From: Pelagibacterium xiamenense
GTDB lineage: Bacteria > Pseudomonadota > Alphaproteobacteria > Rhizobiales > Devosiaceae
NCBI RefSeq assembly: GCF_021166475.1
Contig: NZ_JAJOYS010000001.1
Coordinates: 62,001 to 126,000, forward strand
Direction: 5' to 3'
DNA: 64,000 bases
Positions within the stretch are counted from its first letter, which is position 1, and each line of letters begins with the position of its first letter. Below, in pieces: positions 1 to 10,397 of this stretch. Both the position numbers and the translations under genes were made by a program. The notes under the pieces are model-generated. The model worked only from the letters and a program-made list of their open reading frames with translations, had not been told where the DNA came from and did not search any database.

Positions 1-352
1 CCAATAGCGCGGGCATATAGTGCTGGTACTGGTCCCAGTCCGATCCCATGTCGCCCAACGGCATCAGATAGCCCGCCGAGGCAAGCTCGGAAACCACGAA
101 ACTGTCGAGCTGGATGACATCGGCCGCCGTCCCGGCTGCCAGATCGAGCGCCACGCGCTCGACATAACCCTCGCCGGGCAGTTTGATCGCATTGACCGTT
201 TCCCCGGTCGCCGCCTCAAAATCGGCGATTCCCGGCTCGACAAGCGAGCTGAGCCAGTCCGCATACATGATCGAGACTTCCGCGTGGGCGGGCATGGCCA
301 TGCCGGCCACCCCGAAAACGGCGACAGCTGTCGCCAGGCTCTTGTTGAGCAT
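1..352 (-). CDS. ABC transporter substrate-binding protein, N-terminal part (cut by window edge)
   Basis: The reverse strand reads from an ATG at 352 to the window edge without a stop (117 codons). An AGGAGG ribosome site lies just upstream. The first 24 or so residues form a signal peptide (MLNKSLATAVAVFGVAGMAM then PAHA-E). After it come features usual in family 1 extracellular solute-binding proteins, such as an early segment on a residue stretch like FEAATGETV and AADVIQLDSF. By family it would bind a sugar or related solute in the periplasm for an ABC importer. The permease and ATPase genes would lie beyond the left edge. It is divergent from a LacI-type regulator and has a LacI-like operator about 60 bp upstream, so it is probably repressed by that protein. 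The solute cannot be named from this fragment. Confidence 0.8.
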   Translation of the reverse strand, partial: MLNKSLATAVAVFGVAGMAMPAHAEVSIMYADWLSSLVEPGIADFEAATGETVNAIKLPGEGYVERVALDLAAGTAADVIQLDSFVVSELASAGYLMPLGDMGSDWDQYQHYMPALL

Positions 353-412
353 CAGCTCCTCCTCCTAATGCGCTGAACCCTCCTCCAGCGTCGCCGCCAG
401 CAAAACAGAATA

Positions 413-428
413 ATTGCAACGTTGCAAT
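413..428. promoter_or_regulatory. LacI-family operator, perfect 16-bp palindrome
   Basis: ATTGCAACGTTGCAAT is a perfect palindrome centred on CG, the usual shape of a LacI/GalR-family operator. It sits between the divergent solute-binding gene (start 352) and the LacI-type regulator (start 600), about 60 bp upstream of the transporter start, where a repressor would block its promoter. Assignment to this regulator is an inference from position and symmetry. Confidence 0.7.
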
Positions 429-531
429 ACAAATTTAGAACGTGACGGCTCCGGTGCGGTGACTATCGATTTTTATGTGTCTTTTCAGGATGATAATGAC
501 TTAACGTCGCATCTGTGGAGAGATCGTCAAA

Positions 532-547
532 CATGCATCGTTGTAAA
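532..547. promoter_or_regulatory. Second, weaker LacI-like operator near the regulator start
   Basis: CATGCATCGTTGTAAA matches the 16-bp operator at 413-428 at 11 of 16 positions, with the same central CG and a conserved GTTG half. It lies about 55 bp before the regulator start, as expected for autoregulation, and about 119 bp from the first site, a spacing that could allow looping. It may be chance resemblance. Confidence 0.35.
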
Positions 548-599
548 TTTACCGGTTTGACGGCGCAGGCCCTGCGTGTAGATAAGGGATGAAGGACCA

Positions 600-1643
600 T
601 TGCCAGCACTGCGTGACATGCGGGACGCCAAGAAAACCGAAAAAAAACCGAAAGGCCGTGCCACGCTGCGCACGATCGCCGAACTCACCGGATTGAGCCT
701 GTCGACCGTTTCGCTTTCATTGCGCGGGGGCGCGAGTCTCAAGGAGGAGACCCGGCGCAAAGTAGCCGAAGCGGCGCGGGCAGTCGGCTATGTGCCCGAC
801 CGCGCCGGCGTGCGCCTCCGCACCGGCAAGACCAACGTCATCGCACTTGTGCTCGACGGCGCCCCGGATTCAATCGATTTTGCGCAAAACATGATCCAGG
901 GCGTCGGCCACGCCATAAGGGGTACACGGTACCACCTGACGGTGACGCCCGAGTTCGAACGCACAGCGTCGGTGGAGTCGATCCGCTACATCCTGGACAA
1001 CCGGACGGCCGACGGCGTCATCATAACCCACACCGCGCCGCGCGACCCGCGCGTGCAGTTGATGATGGACGCCGACTTTCCCTTCGTCTGCCACGGGCGT
1101 ACGGAATTTTTCACTCCCCACGCCTATCACGACTTCCATTCCGAAGCGTTCGCCCGGCTCGCGGTCGAGCGGCTGCTTTCCAAGGGGCGGCACGACCTCC
1201 TGCTCACCATCGGGGACGATTCGACGACGAACTACCACAATATCGTCACCACTTTTAAAGGCGAGGTCGCCCGTGCAGGCATTTCCGGGACGGTCATGGA
1301 CACGAGCGTCGCGCGCGGGCGCAGCAGCGAATTGCGCAAGTTCGGCATAGACCTCGCTACCGCGCCGCAAAGGCCGGACGGCATCATCTGCGACAGCGAA
1401 ACCCGCGCGATCGCCCTGATCAGCGGGCTATACGAGGGCGGACTGCGGATCGGACGCGAGCTCGACCTGATTTCCAAGCAAACGACCGACATCCTGCCCA
1501 CGGTCTTTCCCGACGTCGACAGTATTGAAGAGGATGTCTATTTTGCCGGGAAAGAGCTGACCCGCCTGCTGTTGCGCCGCATAGAGGGCGAGGCGCCCGA
1601 AACACTGCAGACGCTGGGCGAACCGATCCCCCACTGGCACTGA
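600..1643 (+). CDS. LacI-family transcriptional regulator
   Basis: The 347-residue protein has a LacI helix-turn-helix at residues 22-43 (TLRTIAELTGLSLSTVSLSL), a hinge helix near 50-75, and a periplasmic-binding-like effector domain from about residue 80 to the end. Helix 3 carries the STVS signature. A sugar or sugar acid is the usual effector. The start used here is TTG at 600, preceded by GAAGGA; an in-frame ATG at 618 is a good alternative and leaves the DNA-binding domain intact. It is divergent from an ABC solute-binding gene and flanked by palindromic operators, so it is most likely the local repressor of that transporter and of itself. Confidence 0.9.
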   Translation: MPALRDMRDAKKTEKKPKGRATLRTIAELTGLSLSTVSLSLRGGASLKEETRRKVAEAARAVGYVPDRAGVRLRTGKTNVIALVLDGAPDSIDFAQNMIQGVGHAIRGTRYHLTVTPEFERTASVESIRYILDNRTADGVIITHTAPRDPRVQLMMDADFPFVCHGRTEFFTPHAYHDFHSEAFARLAVERLLSKGRHDLLLTIGDDSTTNYHNIVTTFKGEVARAGISGTVMDTSVARGRSSELRKFGIDLATAPQRPDGIICDSETRAIALISGLYEGGLRIGRELDLISKQTTDILPTVFPDVDSIEEDVYFAGKELTRLLLRRIEGEAPETLQTLGEPIPHWH

Positions 1644-1677
1644 CAGATGTGTCCGGCAATACCGCGCCCGCGAGAGG

Positions 1678-2463
1678 CTACTCCGCCGCCTCTCTCGGCG
1701 CGAACCGCTGCTCGGCGATTGCGGCCATGCGCGCGGTCGGCTGGATCGCAGCCACGTAGTTGGCTTCCGAGCCGGGCGAGAACAGGGCCGCCCGCTCCTC
1801 GGGGGTCGACATGAAGAAGGGGAAGCGGTCGGCGACGCGGTTGCGGATCTCGCTGTATTTGGCCGCATAGAGCCGAACGGGAAATTTGAGCCCGCCCCCC
1901 AAAAACCGCACACCCTCCCATTCGACCGAGCCGAAGACGCGCTTATAGAACGCAGCGTGCTCCTCGCGGATCGACGAGAGGCAGTAGTCCGGCGCGAAAT
2001 ATTCGCATGCCATCGCCGCGAGCCGGATCGTGAGATAGGGCAGCGCCGGATAGGCCAGCGCAGCGTCCCTGTCGGCTGTAAAGCGCGAGGGATCGACGAA
2101 ATGCATGCCTGCGTCGAGCTTGGGGTGCAGAACGTCCGCATATGCCGTCATCGAGGGGGAATGCCGGTGTTCCGCCGTCAGGTGATGAAGCCGTAGCGAG
2201 CTGACGAGCTGACCGTCGATGTAAACGCCGTAGCACATGGCATTGGGCACGAAATCGAGGTCGTCCCGGGCCACCTCTTCAGTATTGGCCGGAATAAAAT
2301 CCTCACGCCGATAAGCATCGTAGCGCAGCCGATATACAGGGTCGAACTGTTCGTCGAGCCGAACGCGTCTATACTCGACCTGATCGAGGATATCCATCAG
2401 CGTTGTTGCAAAACGCGATGTGGTTACAGGCTTGCGGTCGGCACCATGCTGCGTAGTACGCAT
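1678..2463 (-). CDS. FeeM-like N-acyl amino acid synthase (GNAT/autoinducer-synthase fold)
   Basis: The 261-residue protein has the signature of the FeeM-type N-acyl amino acid synthase core. An N-terminal half with YRLRYDAYRREDF resembles the LuxI/FeeM substrate tunnel region. A central HFVDPSRFTAD segment and an IREEHAAFYKRVFG segment follow. Family members join a fatty-acyl chain from acyl-ACP to an amino acid, giving a membrane-active or signalling lipid; this product is not proven here. It lies 149 bp downstream of, and in the same direction as, a c-di-GMP signalling gene. The last 45 or so residues (after RFPFFMS) look like a variable tail. A broader GNAT assignment is the main alternative. 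Confidence 0.75.
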   Translation of the reverse strand: MRTTQHGADRKPVTTSRFATTLMDILDQVEYRRVRLDEQFDPVYRLRYDAYRREDFIPANTEEVARDDLDFVPNAMCYGVYIDGQLVSSLRLHHLTAEHRHSPSMTAYADVLHPKLDAGMHFVDPSRFTADRDAALAYPALPYLTIRLAAMACEYFAPDYCLSSIREEHAAFYKRVFGSVEWEGVRFLGGGLKFPVRLYAAKYSEIRNRVADRFPFFMSTPEERAALFSPGSEANYVAAIQPTARMAAIAEQRFAPREAAE

Positions 2464-2612
2464 TACTTATCGCCCCCGTGACGTGCAGAGACGACTTTAA
2501 TCGATTTTTAACCAAACTTGAACAGCAATTTTATGTTTCCGGAAATAGGCGCAGCCAAGCGCACGCCGGCAACGTCGCTCCCGGTGAAAATTTTCGCTGG
2601 CAGGAAAAAGGG

Positions 2613-4922
2613 TTAGCCGCGCGTTAACCGTAATTGTGGAATTGCGTTCGACGCCGTTCCCATAGACCCGATAAGCGCCCGGATTTCGGTCGCGGGCAGC
2701 GGCATGCCGAAGAGGAAACCCTGAACCTGGTCGATCTGGGTATGGGCGCTCAGGAGCGCAAGCTGCTCTTCGGTTTCCACGCCCTCGGCTGTCAGCGTCA
2801 GATCGAGATCCTTGCCCAGCCGCGCCACGTTGGCCATGAGCTGCGCCGAGCGCGCATCGGTTGTGATGTCGGCGACGAACGACCGATCGATCTTGAGCTT
2901 GGAGAACGGCATTTCCTGCAGGTAGGAGAGCGAGGAATACCCCGTGCCGAAGTCGTCGAGCGCGATGCCGATACCCCGATCGGCAAGCGCCCGCAGACGG
3001 CGGGACGCCATTTCGCGGTCCTCGATCAGCGCGGTTTCGGTGACCTCGATCTCAAGCCGCGAGGGCGGCAGTCCGCTCTTTTTCAAAGCCCGGGACACGT
3101 CGTTGGCGAGCATATCCGACAGCAGGTCCCGCGCCGAAACGTTGACGGAAACCGAGATCGTTTCCGGCCAGTTGGCGCATTCGGCCGTCGCGGTCGTCAG
3201 AACGTAACGCGTGATCTCGTCGACAATGCCGGTTTCTTCGGCAAGTTCGATAAAGACCATGGGCGGGATCGGCCCCAGTTCGGGATGCGTCCAGCGCGCC
3301 AGCGCCTCGCAACACACGACCGACCGGTCCGCGAGCGACACCATGGGCTGGTAGACGAGCTTGATCTGCTCGCTGGCGATGGCGTCGCGCAGATCCGCCT
3401 TGAGACGCTGGCGGTAGCGGAACTCGACGTCGAGCGCGTCGTGGAATTCCTGCCATTGACCCTTGCCGCGCGCTTTGGCTTTGTAGAGCGCCAGATCGGC
3501 GCGGCTGATCAGCTCGTCGAGATCCGAAGCGTCCTCCAACAGACGCACGAAACCGATGCTCGCCTTGAGGTCCACATTCTCGCCGTCGACGTCAAAGGGC
3601 TGCGAAAGCGCGGACAGGATGTGTTCGGCCTCCGCGCCGCCGCTCATCCCGCTGGTGTTGACCGAGCGGTAGACGACGAACTCGTCGCCGCCGAACCGCG
3701 CGACGTGGCTGTCGCGCCCGATCACCGATCCGATGCGCCGGGCGGTCTCCGCGAGGACCTTATCGCCGGCCAGATGGCCCAGCGAATCGTTGACGTGCTT
3801 GAAATCGTCAAGATCGACAATCATCAGCATGGCGGGTTCGTGCCGGCGCAAACTGCGCCGCTGCGCGAGGTCCGCCTCTACGAGTTCGGTGAACTGAACG
3901 CGGTTGGGCAGACCGGTGAGCCGGTCGTAGCGCGCCATATAGTTGATGCGCTCCTGGGTCCTCACGCGCTCGGTGACGTTTTCGAGCAGCAGCACCGTAC
4001 GATCCCCGCGCGAGGAGATCGTTACCTCGCAGTGAAAGTCTTCCGAAAGCTTCATCACGACCTTGCCGCCGGTCTGCCGCTCGATCATGCGCAGTATGCG
4101 GTCCGCGGTCGCATGCGGCAGCGCGCGGCGCGAGATCGCCTCGCTCAGGAGTTCGGCCACGGTACGCCCCACCCAGGCGCCTTCGGCGATCGAGGCAAAG
4201 GTCTGTTCGGCCCGGTCGTTGACGAGCGCGATCACCCCGTTCTCGTCGATCATGCACAACCCGTGCTGCATGGTGGCGAGCGCGGTATCGAGCTGGTCGG
4301 CGAGCGTCTTGGCGGCAACCCGCTCATGCACTGCCGAGAGCAGGTGATTACGCACATCCGCGCCCAGCGACCGGAAGCTGATGAGCATGGGAAGGAACAG
4401 CGAAGCAAGCACCGCCTGGTAGATGTCGCCCGCCAGCAAGAGCCCCAGAACCATTGGCCCGCCCATGCCCAGGACCTGCACGGTCATGAGTTTGTCGGAG
4501 CCGAAATTGCGTGTGACGATCCCCACCATGGCGGCAACCGTTACCGTAATGCTCACGAGTTCGGCAAAAACGTCATCGACGAAAACCGCCGAGGAAAAGC
4601 ACCAGCTGCCATAGGCGAGCGCGGCGAAATAACCGAAAAAGACAGCCCGGCCCTCCCAGTATTCGGCGGCATCGACATCGTCGGGGGCGAACTGGGCCTT
4701 GTGGAACGCGCGGATGTTGTAGTCGCGTGCGATGACCAGGGCGAGAAGCAGCGCAGCGTGGAAATAAAGGATCGGCGAGCCGGCCTTGAACGCACACGCA
4801 GCCGCGCCGACCGCGCTGGCCAGCGTTCCCAACAGCATGCCCCGCCGGTCTTTATAGAGCGACGCGACTATCGAGACATAGTCGAGTGCGGGCAGCGATT
4901 TGCGCATTCCGTGAAACATCAT
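2613..4922 (-). CDS. Membrane PAS-GGDEF-EAL protein (c-di-GMP synthase/phosphodiesterase)
   Basis: In this 769-residue protein, residues 25-180 hold about five or six hydrophobic segments. A PAS-like sensor lies at about 205-320, a GGDEF domain at about 325-490 and an EAL domain at about 505-755. The cyclase motif is intact (GGDEF at 411-415), and so is the phosphodiesterase core (EAL at 539-541, DDFGTGYSS at 656-664, EGVE near 713-716). Either or both activities are therefore possible. These proteins sense a membrane or cytosolic cue and set the c-di-GMP level that controls motility and attachment. The FeeM-like gene follows on the same strand. Start is ATG at 4922; an ATG five codons on is possible. 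Confidence 0.92.
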   Translation of the reverse strand: MMFHGMRKSLPALDYVSIVASLYKDRRGMLLGTLASAVGAAACAFKAGSPILYFHAALLLALVIARDYNIRAFHKAQFAPDDVDAAEYWEGRAVFFGYFAALAYGSWCFSSAVFVDDVFAELVSITVTVAAMVGIVTRNFGSDKLMTVQVLGMGGPMVLGLLLAGDIYQAVLASLFLPMLISFRSLGADVRNHLLSAVHERVAAKTLADQLDTALATMQHGLCMIDENGVIALVNDRAEQTFASIAEGAWVGRTVAELLSEAISRRALPHATADRILRMIERQTGGKVVMKLSEDFHCEVTISSRGDRTVLLLENVTERVRTQERINYMARYDRLTGLPNRVQFTELVEADLAQRRSLRRHEPAMLMIVDLDDFKHVNDSLGHLAGDKVLAETARRIGSVIGRDSHVARFGGDEFVVYRSVNTSGMSGGAEAEHILSALSQPFDVDGENVDLKASIGFVRLLEDASDLDELISRADLALYKAKARGKGQWQEFHDALDVEFRYRQRLKADLRDAIASEQIKLVYQPMVSLADRSVVCCEALARWTHPELGPIPPMVFIELAEETGIVDEITRYVLTTATAECANWPETISVSVNVSARDLLSDMLANDVSRALKKSGLPPSRLEIEVTETALIEDREMASRRLRALADRGIGIALDDFGTGYSSLSYLQEMPFSKLKIDRSFVADITTDARSAQLMANVARLGKDLDLTLTAEGVETEEQLALLSAHTQIDQVQGFLFGMPLPATEIRALIGSMGTASNAIPQLRLTRG

Positions 4923-5135
4923 CTAAGAGTACTACCAGCCGGTCGGAAGCCCTGCGTCCAGAACGCATTCGACCAGAACCTTCCTGTAATTGAGTTAAGT
5001 TTGAAGCGCGCAAACTCCCTTAAACGCTGCAAAATCATGCTTTGGTAAAGAGGGCATGAATGGCGCGGACCCCATTTTATGAAACGTGCAGCGACGTTTC
5101 GGCGTTCTGCCATCAAGGCAAAAAGGAGACACCGC

Positions 5136-5438
5136 ATGAGCGAAGACACCTCCGGAATCCTGACCGGCACAGCGCTCGAGGAGCACCTTCACGAATGTCC
5201 CGGCTGGAGCGAAACCCCCGGCCCCGCGATCGCCAAGAGCTTTAAATTCCAGTCCTTCGTCGAGGCTTTCGCCTTCATGACGCAGGTCGCGCTTCTGGCC
5301 GAAAAGGCGGGACACCACCCCGACTGGTCCAACAGCTACAATAGGGTCGATATCGCGCTCTCGACCCACGACAAGGGCGGCATAACCCAGAACGATATCG
5401 CGCTCGCGCGCAAGATAAACGCGCTTGTCAGCGGCTGA
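5136..5438 (+). CDS. phhB: Pterin-4a-carbinolamine dehydratase
   Basis: The 100-residue protein belongs to the pterin-4a-carbinolamine dehydratase family, which dehydrates the hydroxypterin made by aromatic amino acid hydroxylases so the cofactor can be reused. The family core is plain: [20 protein letters not shown], with the conserved HHP and the trailing HDKGG. The start is the ATG at 5136, behind AAGGAG; a longer reading from 5079 lacks such a site. No hydroxylase gene is adjacent. The 3' end overlaps the convergent membrane-protein gene by 11 bp. Confidence 0.92.
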   Translation: MSEDTSGILTGTALEEHLHECPGWSETPGPAIAKSFKFQSFVEAFAFMTQVALLAEKAGHHPDWSNSYNRVDIALSTHDKGGITQNDIALARKINALVSG

Positions 5439-5979
5439 CCGAACGCCGTCGCTCTAGGGCCCTGAGGCCCAGATAGGCCAGTAACAGCGCCACCGCGGCG
5501 TTGGCGACCGCATGCCAGACGAATGCGCCGGGCACAATAAGGCGTATCGCATGGGCGATGGCGAGAGCCGCAAAGGCCGGCGCCAGCCAGCGCGGTGCAG
5601 GTGCGGCCCTGAAATGCAGCGCGAACCCGATGAGCCCGGCTTCGAGGAAAATCAGCGCCAGAAGGTAGAACGGCGTCAGCACCACATCGCCATAGCCGAT
5701 CTCCCCCGCTGCGATTGCCCCAAGCGTGCCCGAGGTCAGAACGATGATCATCACCATCCCGTAAGATAGTGCCGCAAAGGCGATCATAACGATCCCCACG
5801 CGCCCGGCGCGGGCCATGCCCGGCTCGCTTCGCGCTGCGAAAATACCCGCTCCGACAAGAAACAGCGCGACGGTCGCGACGGTGCCGTCAGCAACGCCGA
5901 CGCCTCCCGAGGCCAGCATGACGGCTTCCGCTCCGGCCCAACCGAGCGTGCTTACGATCAGCAATAGAGCTAGGATCAT
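5428..5979 (-). CDS. Hypothetical integral membrane protein
   Basis: This 183-residue protein of unknown function is almost wholly hydrophobic, with about six predicted membrane helices (for example [36 protein letters not shown] and [18 protein letters not shown]). It ends in a short basic tail ([11 protein letters not shown]). The start at 5979 is chosen because AAGGAAAGGCGAAG precedes it; upstream codons in the same frame look non-coding. It is convergent with phhB. I do not recognise a family. Confidence 0.7.
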   Translation of the reverse strand: MILALLLIVSTLGWAGAEAVMLASGGVGVADGTVATVALFLVGAGIFAARSEPGMARAGRVGIVMIAFAALSYGMVMIIVLTSGTLGAIAAGEIGYGDVVLTPFYLLALIFLEAGLIGFALHFRAAPAPRWLAPAFAALAIAHAIRLIVPGAFVWHAVANAAVALLLAYLGLRALERRRSVSR

Positions 5980-6211
5980 CGACTTCGCCTTTCCTTGTCG
6001 CGCCGTCGATAAGCCCTCGGGCGCACGATGAAAAGAGCCGCGGCCAAAAAGATGCCGCGCTCGCATGAGAGAGATGTACTCCGGAGCCTTGGCGCGAGAA
6101 ACAACAGCCGTTAATCTTGCCTTTACCTCTCGCTGCCGGTTAAGTGCAGCGATCCATTATCGATTTTGCCGGGAATAGGTCCGGTCGCCGCCGGCATGGA
6201 GCGCATTTGAA

Positions 6212-6820
6212 ATGATTGTTCGACACAAAACGACCCTCGCCCTCGCCGCGATCCTCGTCGCCGGCACGACGCTCGCGGCCTGTTCGACCCAGCGCTTCGG
6301 CGGCTCCGCGCCAGCGACCACGTCGCTGCCCCAGCCCGCGCCGATCACCCCCGTCCAGACAGGAACCGTACAGAGTTCGGACCTGCCCCCGATCGGCGGC
6401 ACGGCTACGGCCGCGAGTGGCGCCACCAATACGGGACTTTACGATCCCTCGACCCAGACCGCGGCATCCGGCGGGTTCGGCACGTTCGACGACGTTTCGG
6501 GCGCTTCGACCGGCGGGCGCGACCTCACCGGTCCGCTGACCATGGAAAAACTCCTGGGCGGCTGGACACTGACCGCCGGGGTCGACCAGTGCCGGCTGAA
6601 TCTCACCTACACCGCCAAGGGTGCGACGGGCCGCTACCGCGCATCGACCCCCGGTTGCACTCAGGAAACGCTCGCCGGCATCACGTCCTGGCAGCTCCTG
6701 GGCAGCCAGATCCAGTTCTACAACGAGGCCAACGAATTGATCGGCACCGTCTTCAAATCTCCGGACAACCGGCTCGTCGGCACCCTCGCCGGCGGCCAGT
6801 CGATCACGATGACGGGCTGA
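6212..6820 (+). CDS. AprI/Inh-type (Omp19-like) lipoprotein, putative protease inhibitor
   Basis: The 202-residue precursor has a lipoprotein signal with lipobox LAAC (lipidated Cys24). A low-complexity Pro/Thr/Ser/Gly-rich linker of about 85 residues follows. The C-terminal domain starts near residue 105 (LTGPLTMEKLLGGWTL) and resembles the AprI/Inh metalloprotease-inhibitor beta-barrel, with a Cys pair (DQCRLNL and TPGCTQE). Brucella Omp19 has the same layout and inhibits host proteases. Here the free-living role would be protection of the envelope from proteases (inference). The zapE gene begins two bases after its stop, so the two are probably translated from one message. Confidence 0.82.
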   Translation: MIVRHKTTLALAAILVAGTTLAACSTQRFGGSAPATTSLPQPAPITPVQTGTVQSSDLPPIGGTATAASGATNTGLYDPSTQTAASGGFGTFDDVSGASTGGRDLTGPLTMEKLLGGWTLTAGVDQCRLNLTYTAKGATGRYRASTPGCTQETLAGITSWQLLGSQIQFYNEANELIGTVFKSPDNRLVGTLAGGQSITMTG

Positions 6821-6822
6821 TC

Positions 6823-7962
6823 TTGGCCCCGCGCACCGCCGGGGACACGTCCGTCCTCGACCGCTACGCCGATATGGTCGTCGCCGGCGAAGTCCGCCGC
6901 GACCCCGCCCAGCAGGAGGCGGCCGCACGGCTCGATGCAGTTGCGCGCGGCCTCGAGGCGCTTGAAGCGCACTCGGGATCGGTGATTGCGTCTCTCTTCA
7001 AGCGCAAGCGTGTTGCGCCCGAGGGCCTTTACATCTGGGGCGATGTCGGGCGCGGCAAGACCATGCTCATGGACCTCTTTTTTTCGTCCGTGCAGGTGAC
7101 GGCCAAGCGGCGCGTGCACTTTCACGAATTCATGAACGAGGTGCATGAGGGGATCGCGAAATTCCGCAGCGAAAACCCCGGCACCAGGGGCGCGCGCGAC
7201 CCCATCCCCGCCGTGGCCCGCCCGATCACCCGTTCGGTACGGCTCTTGTGCTTTGACGAGTTCGTCGTCTCCGACATCACCGACGCGATGCTTTTAAAGC
7301 GGCTCTTTGAAATCCTCTTCGCCGACGGCGTCGTCGTGGTTGCGACCTCGAATATCCCGCCCGAACGGCTTTACTGGAACGGGCTCAACCGCCAGCTCTT
7401 TTTACCCTTCATCGATCTCCTGAAGACCCATACCGAGGTCTTCAACCTCGATTCCGAAACCGACTACCGGCGCGAACGCCTCGACGCGCAGGACGTCTAC
7501 CGGATCGGCACGGGTGCGGAAATCGACGAGGCGATGGACGCGCTCTTTGCCCATCTCATCGGTGGTGCCGACGCCCAGCCCATGCAGGTCGAGAGCCTCG
7601 GACGGCAAATTGCCGTACCGGCCCAGGCCATGGGTGTCGCGCGGTTTTCCTTTGCCGAGTTGTGCGAGCGTCCGCTCGGCGCGCGGGACTATTTGAAGCT
7701 CGCCAAGGCCTTCCATACCATCGTCATCGACCATGTCCCGGTGTTCTCGCGCCTCAGATCCGACGCCGCCAAGCGCTTCATTCTGCTCGTCGACACGCTC
7801 TACGACCGCGGCGTCAAGCTCGCCGCCAGCTTCGAAGCCCCGCTCGACGCGCTCGCGCAGGACGACAAGACGCGCTTCGAATTCGCCCGTTGCCTCTCCC
7901 GCCTCGAGGAAATGCGCTCGGCCGAATACATTGCGCAGCCACTGCGGCAGGTGGCGCAATAA
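6823..7962 (+). CDS. zapE: ZapE/AFG1-family cell-division ATPase
   Basis: In this 379-residue AAA-like P-loop ATPase, Walker A is GDVGRGKT (73-80) and Walker B is LLCFDEF (141-147). Further blocks such as VVATSNIPPERLYWNGLNR and FAELCERPLGARDYL are typical of ZapE/AFG1. In bacteria ZapE associates with the Z-ring and is needed for division under stress. The start is a TTG at 6823, two bases after the lipoprotein stop. It gives the usual N-terminus (VLDRYADMVVAGEVRRDPAQ), which the next ATG, 18 codons on, would cut. The family length is about 360-390 residues, which fits. Confidence 0.9.
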   Translation: MAPRTAGDTSVLDRYADMVVAGEVRRDPAQQEAAARLDAVARGLEALEAHSGSVIASLFKRKRVAPEGLYIWGDVGRGKTMLMDLFFSSVQVTAKRRVHFHEFMNEVHEGIAKFRSENPGTRGARDPIPAVARPITRSVRLLCFDEFVVSDITDAMLLKRLFEILFADGVVVVATSNIPPERLYWNGLNRQLFLPFIDLLKTHTEVFNLDSETDYRRERLDAQDVYRIGTGAEIDEAMDALFAHLIGGADAQPMQVESLGRQIAVPAQAMGVARFSFAELCERPLGARDYLKLAKAFHTIVIDHVPVFSRLRSDAAKRFILLVDTLYDRGVKLAASFEAPLDALAQDDKTRFEFARCLSRLEEMRSAEYIAQPLRQVAQ

Positions 7963-8160
7963 AGCCGGCCCCGCCGGTCTCCCCCTAGAATGTTACTTTC
8001 CCTGACACGGAAATTGGCAGCGCTGCCGACCCGTTGGCGGGCCTGAAACGCGACCGTACGCAAAACATCACGTTCCGCGCCGGTTATACGAAGGGTTCAC
8101 TTGCGTCCGTTTGTCACAAGGTCTATGGAGGGCGCGAGGAACAACCAACTTTACCTATAG

Positions 8161-9135
<975 letters not shown>

Positions 9136-9151
9136 CCCCACTCCGCCGGTA

Positions 9152-9175
9152 GCGTTTCCGCCCCGGCGGAAACGC
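9152..9175 (+). other. Stem-loop between mdh and sucC
   Basis: GCGTTTCCGC and GCGGAAACGC form a perfect 10-bp stem with a 4-base loop. No T-run follows, so it is unlikely to be a full terminator. It may stabilise the mdh message 3' end or partly uncouple mdh from sucC. Confidence 0.55.
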
Positions 9176-9200
9176 CCCAACCCACCGAGGGCAAGAAAGA

Positions 9201-10394
9201 ATGAACATCCACGAATACCAGGCCAAGGAACTCCTGAAGTCCTTCGGCGCCCCCGTCGCGCAGGGCGTGGCGATCCTTTCGGCCGACGAAGCCGAAGCCG
9301 CCGCCAAGTCGCTCCCCGGACCGCTTTATGTGGTCAAGTCCCAGATTCACGCCGGCGGGCGCGGCAAGGGCAAGTTCAAGGAACTCGGCCCCGACGCCAA
9401 GGGCGGCGTGCGGCTCGCCAAATCGGTCGAAGAGGTCGTCGCCAACGCGAAGGAAATGCTCGGCAACACGCTCGTGACCAAGCAGACCGGCGAAGCGGGC
9501 AAGCAGGTCAACCGCCTTTATATCGAAGACGGCGCCAATATCGCGCGCGAGCTGTATCTCTCGCTCCTCGTCGACCGCACGACCGGCAAGGTCGCCTTCG
9601 TCGCCTCGACCGAGGGCGGCATGGACATCGAAACGGTGGCCGAGGAAACGCCTGAAAAGATCCTCACCCTGCCGATCGACCCCGATACCGGCGTTACCGG
9701 CGCAGACGCCGACAAGCTCGCCGCCGCTCTGGAGCTTTCGGGCAAGACCGCCGACCAGGCCAAGGACGTCTTCAAGCTCCTGTATAAGGCCTTCGTCGAG
9801 AAGGACATGAGCCTTCTGGAGATCAATCCCTTCATCGTCATGGACAATGGCGATGTGCGCGTCCTCGACGCCAAGGTCTCCTTTGACGGCAACGCGCTCT
9901 TCCGGCACCCGGAAATTCTCGAGCTGCGCGACCTCTCCGAAGAGGACGAAAAGGAAATCGAGGCCAGTAAATGGGACCTCGCCTATGTCGCGCTCGACGG
10001 CAATATCGGCTGCATGGTCAACGGCGCCGGTCTCGCCATGGCGACGATGGACATCATCAAGCTTTATGGCGCCGAACCGGCGAACTTCCTCGACGTTGGC
10101 GGCGGCGCCTCGAAGGAAAAGGTCACCGCAGCCTTCAAGATCATCACCGCCGACCCGAGCGTTAAAGGCATCCTCGTCAACATTTTCGGCGGCATCATGC
10201 GCTGTGACGTCATCGCCGAGGGCGTCATCGCCGCGGTCAAGGAGGTGGGCTTGAACGTCCCGCTCGTCGTGCGTCTCGAAGGTACCCGCGTTGCCGAGGG
10301 CAAGAAGATCATCGACGAGAGCGGATTGAACGTCATTTCCGCCGACGATCTCGACGACGCCGCCCAGAAGATCGTCAAAGCTGTAAACGGCTGA
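9201..10394 (+). CDS. sucC: Succinate-CoA ligase (ADP-forming) beta subunit
   Basis: The 397-residue ATP-grasp protein pairs with SucD to make succinate and ATP/GTP from succinyl-CoA. It opens with [12 protein letters not shown], the standard start. Further family blocks are [22 protein letters not shown] and [13 protein letters not shown]. The C-terminal ligase domain has a glycine-rich [12 protein letters not shown] block and [13 protein letters not shown]. The full family length is about 390-400. AAGAAAG precedes the ATG. A small membrane-protein ORF follows 3 bp after the stop. Confidence 0.97.
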   Translation: MNIHEYQAKELLKSFGAPVAQGVAILSADEAEAAAKSLPGPLYVVKSQIHAGGRGKGKFKELGPDAKGGVRLAKSVEEVVANAKEMLGNTLVTKQTGEAGKQVNRLYIEDGANIARELYLSLLVDRTTGKVAFVASTEGGMDIETVAEETPEKILTLPIDPDTGVTGADADKLAAALELSGKTADQAKDVFKLLYKAFVEKDMSLLEINPFIVMDNGDVRVLDAKVSFDGNALFRHPEILELRDLSEEDEKEIEASKWDLAYVALDGNIGCMVNGAGLAMATMDIIKLYGAEPANFLDVGGGASKEKVTAAFKIITADPSVKGILVNIFGGIMRCDVIAEGVIAAVKEVGLNVPLVVRLEGTRVAEGKKIIDESGLNVISADDLDDAAQKIVKAVNG

Positions 10395-10397
10395 TCC

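Noticed and set aside
8016-8027. GGCAGCGCTGCC palindrome before mdh as an operator
   Set aside because: Only 12 bp, GC-rich, and of a sort expected by chance in this composition; no regulator gene is adjacent.
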